This document shows, piece after piece, positions 1-5,066 of a DNA stretch of 5,066 nt. This DNA is from Hydrogenophaga sp. (GTDB taxonomy: Bacteria > Pseudomonadota > Gammaproteobacteria > Burkholderiales > Burkholderiaceae_C). The stretch's first letter is position 1. Every line of letters starts with the position of its first letter. The notes beneath the pieces were generated by a model that was not told the DNA's origin, made no database searches, and worked only from the letters and a program-made list of their open reading frames with translations. The position numbers and the translations under genes are program-made. The DNA is taken from contig JALOSN010000229.1 of NCBI GenBank assembly GCA_025458415.1, positions 1 through 5,066 on the forward strand, written 5' to 3'.

Positions 1-494
1 GCCGACGGCAGGGCGAACTCGCGCACATGGCGGCCGTCCGGCCCCATCTCGCGCACAAAGGGTTGCTGGCGCCGCGACGGGCTCAGGCTCCAGATGCCCT
101 CACTGCTCCAGTACAGGTGGCCGTTGGGCGCGACCCGGATGTCCTCCGGGTCCACCGTGCGCTGATCGGCGGCAAATCCGCTGCCATCGGGGCGCAGCAT
201 GAAGACGTGTTCCAGGATGCGCACGCCGTGGAACCCGCCAGCGTCGTAGTCCAGCGCCAGCCGGTAGAAGCGGGGCGCGCCGCGCTCACCACCTCGGTCG
301 TCGGAGATCGCCACAAAGCGGCCATCGGCCAGGCGGTCGATGCCCGAGATGCCGCCAAACTCCATGCCCTCGTACAGACTGCCTGTGGGCACGGCCTGGA
401 ACCCGATCAGGCGCAGCCTGACATCGGTTGCGTTCGCGCTGGTGAAGAGCACGCCGGCCAGCACCAGGGCCCAGCATCGGCGAACGACGGTCAT
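1..494 (-). CDS. Phytase-like / esterase-like secreted protein, 5' part (gene runs off the window start)
   Basis: This minus-strand gene starts at the ATG at 494-492; 164 complete codons are visible and no stop is reached. Residues 1-22 look like a Sec signal peptide: two arginines at 5-6, a hydrophobic stretch (about 8-17), and a small-residue end A-N-A at 20-22 suited to signal peptidase I, so export to the periplasm or beyond is expected. The mature part has EFGGISGIDR (45-54), a DGRFVAISDDRGG segment (57-69), and VDPEDIR followed by PNGHLYWSSEG (114-133). This order of a 'GGISG' strand, an 'SDDRG' strand and an acidic 'DPE' motif is typical of the 'esterase-like activity of phytase' beta-propeller family. 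The substrate cannot be read from the sequence. It lies 68 bp downstream of the MetH gene on the same strand, with no clear terminator between them, so co-transcription is possible. The ribosome binding site is weak. The family call is by motif recognition only. Confidence 0.8.
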   Translation of the reverse strand, partial: MTVVRRCWALVLAGVLFTSANATDVRLRLIGFQAVPTGSLYEGMEFGGISGIDRLADGRFVAISDDRGGERGAPRFYRLALDYDAGGFHGVRILEHVFMLRPDGSGFAADQRTVDPEDIRVAPNGHLYWSSEGIWSLSPSRRQQPFVREMGPDGRHVREFALPS

Positions 495-562
495 CGGGTG
501 GTGGCTCGTGCGGGGCCAGGCCTGCGGCGGGTGTCCGGCACCTGACGGTCGACCCGGCTGAC

Positions 563-1591
563 TCAGGCCGCGGAAGCCTCGGTCTCTTCGCGGTAGAACG
601 GCTGGCGCCCCACACCCCGTGGCCGGGCAGCGCCCACCGCGTCGTGGATGGCGCCGACGATGTTCACCAGGCCCTCGTCGGCAAACTCCTTGAGCAGACG
701 GCTGGTCACGTCCGGCGTCTCATCGAAGCCGGTGTCGCTCATGGGGTTGGGCAGACCGGCATTGGGGTAGCAGCTGATGAAGGTGTCACCCGCCACCTTG
801 GCCAGTTCCTGGATGTAGGGGCGCATCAGCGTGGCGCCCAGCGCGCAGTTCAGGCCCACGGCCAGCGGCTGGATGTGGCGCACGCTGGCCCAGAAGGCGG
901 TCACGGTCTGGCCGCTGAGGATGCGGCCCGAGGCGTCGGTCACCGTGCCGCTGATGATCACCGGCAGGCGCTCGCCGCTTGCCTCGAAGAACTCGTCGAT
1001 GGCGAACAGCGCGGCCTTGGCGTTGAGGGTGTCGAAGATGGTTTCGACCAGCAGCACGTCGGCGCCGCCCTCGACCAGGCCCCGGATCTGTTCCAGGTAG
1101 GCTGCGCGCAGCTGCTCGAAGCTGACGTTGCGGGCGCCGGCGTCGTTCACGTCGGGGCTGATGCTGGCGGTCTTGGGTGTGGGGCCCAGGGCACCGGCCA
1201 CGAAGCGGGGCTTGTCGGGCGTGCTGTACTTGTCGCAGGCCTGGCGGGCAATGCGGGCCGAGGCCAGGTTCATCTCGTAGGCCAGGTCGGCCATGTCGTA
1301 GTCTTCCTGCGCAATGGTCGTCGCGCCGAAGGTGTTGGTCTCGATGATGTCGGCCCCGGCGGCCAGATAGCCCTCGTGGATGTCGCGGATCACGTCCGGG
1401 CGCGTCAGGCTCAACAGTTCGTTGTTGCCCTTGACGTCCTTGTGGAAGTCCTTGAAGCGCTCGCCGCGGTACTGCGCCTCATCCAGCCTGAACCGCTGGA
1501 TCATGGTACCCATGGCGCCGTCCAGGATGGCGATGCGGTGCTGGAGGATGTCGGGCAGCGCCTGGGCGCGGGTGTAGGCGGGCGTGTTCAT
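563..1591 (-). CDS. metH: Methionine synthase homocysteine-binding (S-methyltransferase) module, split MetH type, lacking its paired zinc cysteines
   Basis: The 342-residue protein matches only the N-terminal homocysteine-binding barrel of cobalamin-dependent methionine synthase, which takes up homocysteine on a zinc site for methylation from methylcobalamin in the cytoplasm. Visible motifs are LDGAMGTMIQ (23-32), EGYLAAGADIIETNTFGAT (73-91), VAGALGPTPKTASISP (131-146), DVLLVETIFDTLNAK (178-192), the first zinc-ligand motif GLNCALGA (Cys249) and CYPNAGLPNPMSDTGFDE (274-291). The family then has NIVGGCCGTTP-x-HI, whose two cysteines complete the zinc site. Here NIVG (310-313) is joined directly to AIHDAVGAARPRG, so about 10-11 residues including both cysteines are missing while the frame stays intact. 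Pterin, cobalamin and reactivation domains are absent, as in split MetH systems, and no gene for them follows. I chose the start at 1591 because the frame upstream runs across the promoter region and a TACAAT hexamer lies 6 bp before this ATG. Identity is secure; catalytic activity is doubtful. Confidence 0.93.
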   Translation of the reverse strand: MNTPAYTRAQALPDILQHRIAILDGAMGTMIQRFRLDEAQYRGERFKDFHKDVKGNNELLSLTRPDVIRDIHEGYLAAGADIIETNTFGATTIAQEDYDMADLAYEMNLASARIARQACDKYSTPDKPRFVAGALGPTPKTASISPDVNDAGARNVSFEQLRAAYLEQIRGLVEGGADVLLVETIFDTLNAKAALFAIDEFFEASGERLPVIISGTVTDASGRILSGQTVTAFWASVRHIQPLAVGLNCALGATLMRPYIQELAKVAGDTFISCYPNAGLPNPMSDTGFDETPDVTSRLLKEFADEGLVNIVGAIHDAVGAARPRGVGRQPFYREETEASAA

Positions 1592-1597
1592 GCCGCT

Positions 1598-1603
1598 ATT
1601 GTA
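1598..1603 (-). promoter_or_regulatory. Probable -10 element of metH, leaderless spacing
   Basis: On the minus strand this reads TACAAT, one base from the sigma-70 consensus TATAAT, and ends 6 bp before the metH ATG at 1591. A start point 6-7 bp downstream of the hexamer would fall on or next to that ATG, leaving essentially no 5' leader, and no Shine-Dalgarno-like sequence is present. The matching -35 position (about 1621-1626, CAGGTA on this strand) is a poor match to TTGACA and lies inside the dyad at 1619-1636. Confidence 0.5.
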
Positions 1604-1618
1604 GGAAAGCACCGCGAC

Positions 1619-1636
1619 CATACCTGGTGAGGTATG
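1619..1636. promoter_or_regulatory. Perfect-arm dyad in the divergent metH / rhodanese control region (candidate operator)
   Basis: The sequence CATACCT-GGTG-AGGTATG has two perfect 7-bp arms around a 4-bp centre. It lies between the divergent starts at 1591 and 1666. With 17-bp spacers from the two predicted -10 hexamers, both predicted -35 positions (1621-1626 minus, 1630-1635 plus) fall inside the two arms. Those -35 sequences are poor, which would suit an activator or a shared repressor. It does not resemble the TGAA-N5-TTCA MetR site of enterobacteria. No T-tract follows on either side, so a terminator is unlikely. The regulatory role is inferred. Confidence 0.45.
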
Positions 1637-1652
1637 CCCCTGGCGCATGACC

Positions 1653-1658
1653 GACAAT
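1653..1658 (+). promoter_or_regulatory. Probable -10 element of the rhodanese gene, near-leaderless spacing
   Basis: GACAAT lies 7 bp before the ATG at 1666, matching TATAAT at the A, A and T positions that matter most. Transcription starting about 7 bp downstream would begin at or one base before the ATG. The interval is ACCGGCC, with no ribosome binding site. The -35 position falls in the right arm of the dyad at 1619-1636. The spacing resembles that of the metH and glutamine amidotransferase starts. Confidence 0.45.
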
Positions 1659-1665
1659 ACCGGCC

Positions 1666-2085
1666 ATGAAGCACCTGTCTCCGAAAGACGCCTGGGCCTG
1701 GCTGCAGGCCGAGACCGAACGCCGTGCGGCTGCCGGCGAGGAGCCGCCCCTGTTCGTCGACGTGCGCATGGAGATCGAGTCGCTGTACGTGGGCCGACCG
1801 CCCGGGGTCGAGAACATCCCCTGGTACGAATACCCCGACCTGACCCCCGACCCGGTGCGCTTTGCCGCGGCGGTGGAAAAGGAGGCCGGCGGGAGGGACC
1901 GGCCGGTGCTGCTGATCTGCCGCAGCGGCAAACGCACGCTGGACGCCGGCCAGGCGCTGGAGCAGGCGGGGTTCACCAAAGTGGCCCACGTGGTGCATGG
2001 CTTCGAGGGTGACCTGAACGACCAGTTCAAGCGCAGCACGCTCAATGGCTGGCGCCATGATGGGCTGCCCTGGGAACAGATGTGA
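1666..2085 (+). CDS. Single-domain rhodanese-like sulfurtransferase
   Basis: This is a 139-residue cytoplasmic protein without signal peptide or membrane segment. It has the rhodanese layout: an N-terminal helix SPKDAWAWLQ (5-14), a strand with the aspartate motif LFVDVR (29-34), a region resembling the substrate approach loop GVENIPWYEY (47-56), then VLLICRSGKRT (81-91). Cys85 heads the six-residue active-site loop CRSGKR, the size usual in sulfur-transferring rhodaneses; it would carry a persulfide. The end AGFTKVAHVVHGFEGDLN (101-118) and GWRHDGLPWE (128-137) is typical of small proteobacterial rhodaneses. Physiological donor and acceptor cannot be told. It diverges from metH and its stop is 9 bp before recQ, so the two probably share a transcript. 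No Shine-Dalgarno sequence precedes the ATG; a -10-like GACAAT lies 7 bp upstream instead. Confidence 0.93.
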   Translation: MKHLSPKDAWAWLQAETERRAAAGEEPPLFVDVRMEIESLYVGRPPGVENIPWYEYPDLTPDPVRFAAAVEKEAGGRDRPVLLICRSGKRTLDAGQALEQAGFTKVAHVVHGFEGDLNDQFKRSTLNGWRHDGLPWEQM

Positions 2086-2094
2086 CCGCTGGCC

Positions 2095-4077
<1,983 letters not shown>

Positions 4078-4081
4078 GGAC

Positions 4082-4104
4082 AGCCCCCCCGCGACGCGGG
4101 GCTT
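4082..4104 (+). terminator. Hairpin after recQ, possible terminator
   Basis: Four bases after the recQ stop, CCCCGC (4087-4092) pairs with GCGGGG (4096-4101) around the loop GAC; AGC/GCT bases outside can extend the stem with a bulge. The following sequence (CTTGATGACCTTGGTTT) is only modestly T-rich and lacks a proper U-tract, so termination may be partial or may need Rho. Confidence 0.4.
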
Positions 4105-4212
4105 GATGACCTTGGTTTGATGGACCCGACCGCCCGTCGGCAGGGGCCCGCAGGACCGTCGCCGCGTGCTCAAGATCACGCCCGCCCTGCCGAAGTTGAG
4201 CTTGAACCGGGG

Positions 4213-4572
4213 ATGGTCTCCGGTGGTGATCGCAACGGAGCTCAGCATGTTTTCAAGTCCCGCAAGACGAGTTACCACGACACACAGGTGCTCGAGCTTG
4301 ACTTCCTGGTCGATGAGTTCCACGCCGCCATGGCCGACATCCAGGATCCGGTGCGCACCCGCCTGCACGCCGCCCTGATCTCCTGCCAGAGCCCCAAGGA
4401 CCTGTGGTTCCTGCGCGCCAAGCTGTTCAACCTGATCTCCAAGCACCACTGCGAACACGAAGCCCATCAGCGCGTGGCCCGGCTGGACCAGAAGCTGAGA
4501 TTCTTCGTCGAGCATCACCCCGACTACGACGCCGAGGAACTGCCGTCGAGCCCGATGGCCCTGTTGCACTGA
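4213..4572 (+). CDS. Small helical protein of unknown function; start uncertain
   Basis: I do not recognise a named family. From the ATG at 4213 the product is 119 residues, soluble, with no signal peptide or membrane segment. The body beginning KSRKTSYHDTQVLELDF reads as several amphipathic helices (LDFLVDEFHAAMADI, VRTRLHAALISC, DLWFLRAKLFNLISKHH, AHQRVARLDQKLRFFVEHH), charged and histidine-rich near KHHCEHEAH. Strong third-position GC shows this frame is coding from about 4249 to the stop. The start is the problem. The only good ribosome binding site (ACGGAG, 4235-4240) sits 6 bp before an ATG at 4247 that is in another frame; one extra T in the T-run 4250-4253 would join it to the coding frame and give M-F-F-K-S-R-K. 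The gene could therefore start at 4213 (used here) or at a TTG at 4117, or carry a one-base frameshift at its beginning. It is flanked by hairpins on both sides and looks like its own transcription unit. Confidence 0.65.
   Translation: MVSGGDRNGAQHVFKSRKTSYHDTQVLELDFLVDEFHAAMADIQDPVRTRLHAALISCQSPKDLWFLRAKLFNLISKHHCEHEAHQRVARLDQKLRFFVEHHPDYDAEELPSSPMALLH
4235..4249 (+). promoter_or_regulatory. Strong ribosome binding site and ATG out of frame with the unknown gene
   Basis: ACGGAG at 4235-4240 is followed after 6 bp by ATG at 4247-4249, the best Shine-Dalgarno/start pair in this interval. Reading from this ATG gives MFSSPARRVTTT and then a frame that ends at 4378 with unremarkable composition. 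The frame with conserved-looking composition is entered by a single-base backward step at the TTTT run just after the ATG. Confidence 0.5.
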
Positions 4573-4591
4573 CCGGGGATAACGCCCGGTC
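4571..4591 (+). terminator. Perfect 7-bp hairpin overlapping the stop codon of the unknown gene
   Basis: GACCGGG (4571-4577) and CCCGGTC (4585-4591) form a perfect 7-bp stem with loop GATAACG. The first two bases of the stem are the last two of the TGA stop. There is no T-tract, so it may protect the 3' end of the message or assist the larger hairpin immediately downstream. Confidence 0.4.
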
Positions 4592-4594
4592 ACA

Positions 4595-4634
4595 GAAGCC
4601 GCCAAGCCCTCCGGGGCTGGCGGCTTCGCCCTTT
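4595..4634 (+). terminator. Strong GC hairpin, likely transcription terminator
   Basis: GAAGCCGCC (4595-4603) pairs with GGCGGCTTC (4619-4627), and AGCCC (4605-4609) with GGGCT (4614-4618). That is 14 bp in all, interrupted by a single bulged A at 4604, with loop TCCG. It is followed by GCCCTTTC, a short T-tract. Placement between the unknown gene and the promoter of the next gene fits a terminator that separates two units. Confidence 0.65.
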
Positions 4635-4662
4635 CATGGGTCCGTTGTGCGGCCCCCGATCG

Positions 4663-4668
4663 CATAAT
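4663..4668 (+). promoter_or_regulatory. Probable -10 element of the glutamine amidotransferase gene, leaderless spacing
   Basis: CATAAT differs from TATAAT by one base and ends 6 bp before the ATG at 4675, with CCGGGC between and no ribosome binding site. Transcription would begin at the ATG. No good -35 match is seen at 17 bp spacing. Confidence 0.5.
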
Positions 4669-4674
4669 CCGGGC

Positions 4675-5066
4675 ATGTCGCGCCCGCTGCCCATCCTCAT
4701 CCTCAAGACCGGATCCACCCACGCGTCCATCCGCGAGCGGCTGGGCGATTTTGAACACTGGGTGGCCGACGGCCTGATGGCGGGTGAGCTGCCGGTGGCG
4801 GTGCACGACGCGCGGGTGCACGGTGAGCCGCCCGGCCACGGGCAGATCGCCGGGGTGGTCATCACCGGCTCGCACAGCATGGTCAGCGAGCGCGAGCCCT
4901 GGAGCGAGGCCCTGGTGCCCTGGCTGCAAGCCGCCGTCCAGGCCGGCCTGCCGGTGCTGGGCATCTGCTACGGACACCAGCTGCTGGCCCATGCCCTGGG
5001 TGGCGAGGTGGCGCACCACCCCGATGGCGTGGAGATCGGGACCGTGGAGGTCGAGCGGCAGGCCGC
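4675..5066 (+). CDS. Class I glutamine amidotransferase-like protein, 5' part (gene runs off the window end)
   Basis: 130 codons are visible from the ATG at 4675. The strand PILILKTGS (5-13), the segment IAGVVITGSHSMVSERE with the oxyanion-type TGS turn (58-74), and the nucleophile elbow PVLGICYGHQLLAHALGG (93-110) with Cys98 are those of class I glutamine amidotransferase domains related to the GMP synthase glutaminase. Such domains release ammonia from glutamine, or in some members hydrolyse gamma-glutamyl bonds, in the cytoplasm. The remaining triad residues, His and Glu, lie beyond the window. With the domain starting at residue 5, it is probably a stand-alone protein rather than PurF, CarA or GuaA, but that depends on the missing end. 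It follows a strong hairpin and has its own -10-like hexamer, so it is likely transcribed on its own. Confidence 0.9.
   Translation, partial: MSRPLPILILKTGSTHASIRERLGDFEHWVADGLMAGELPVAVHDARVHGEPPGHGQIAGVVITGSHSMVSEREPWSEALVPWLQAAVQAGLPVLGICYGHQLLAHALGGEVAHHPDGVEIGTVEVERQA

Noticed and set aside
530..542. Small inverted repeat GGTG-TCCGG-CACC between metH and the phytase-like gene
   Set aside because: Only a 4-bp stem with no T-tract on either strand; not enough to call a terminator.
27..545. Plus-strand open frame of 172 codons opposite the phytase-like gene
   Set aside because: The opposite strand has a signal peptide and family motifs in an open frame; this one has none.
644..1630. A 328-codon plus-strand open frame opposite metH
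   Set aside because: Antisense shadow of a recognisable methyltransferase module, with repetitive Val/Gly/Ala/His composition and no motif.
1619..1636. Dyad as a bidirectional terminator
   Set aside because: It lies between the 5' ends of divergent genes, has a modest stem and lacks T-tracts.
1592..1657. A longer N-terminus for metH starting at 1657
   Set aside because: The added 22 residues do not resemble the family, would be encoded across the dyad and the predicted promoter, and would overlap the rhodanese -10 region.
4117..4212. N-terminal extension of the unknown protein from TTG at 4117
   Set aside because: Weak third-position GC in this frame, no ribosome binding site, and a rare start codon close to the post-recQ hairpin; kept only as an alternative.

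Overview
The window is a compact, high-GC chromosomal stretch. It most likely comes from a betaproteobacterium of the Burkholderiales, with Comamonadaceae the best guess. Three things point there: the strong third-position GC, a methionine synthase reduced to its homocysteine-methyltransferase module (that family often splits MetH in two), and a G/C-palindromic block inside recQ that resembles an interspersed repeat I recall from Acidovorax/Hydrogenophaga-type genomes. The assignment rests on memory and pattern, not on a search.

Layout. On the minus strand, positions 1-494 hold the 5' part of a secreted phytase-like/esterase-like protein, and 563-1591 hold a MetH homocysteine-binding module. 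A 74-bp divergent control region (1592-1665) follows, with an 18-bp perfect-arm dyad between two facing promoters. On the plus strand lie a rhodanese-like sulfurtransferase (1666-2085) and, 9 bp later, a full-length RecQ helicase (2095-4077). After a short gap with a hairpin comes a small helical protein of unknown function whose start is ambiguous (about 4213-4572). Two tandem hairpins follow it, and then the 5' part of a class I glutamine amidotransferase (4675 to the window end).

The genes do not form one obvious pathway. Rhodanese and recQ look co-transcribed, and metH and the phytase-like gene may be. The points most worth attention are: (1) the MetH module appears to have lost, by an in-frame deletion, the segment with the paired zinc-ligand cysteines; (2) the RecQ zinc-binding domain carries an in-frame, translated insertion of a palindromic repeat-like element of about 29 codons between zinc ligands 1 and 2; (3) three genes have a -10-like hexamer placed so that transcription would start at or next to the ATG, suggesting leaderless mRNAs; (4) the best ribosome binding site/ATG pair of the small unknown gene is one frame away from its coding frame. 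No CRISPR array, tRNA, rRNA, insertion sequence or prophage gene was seen.
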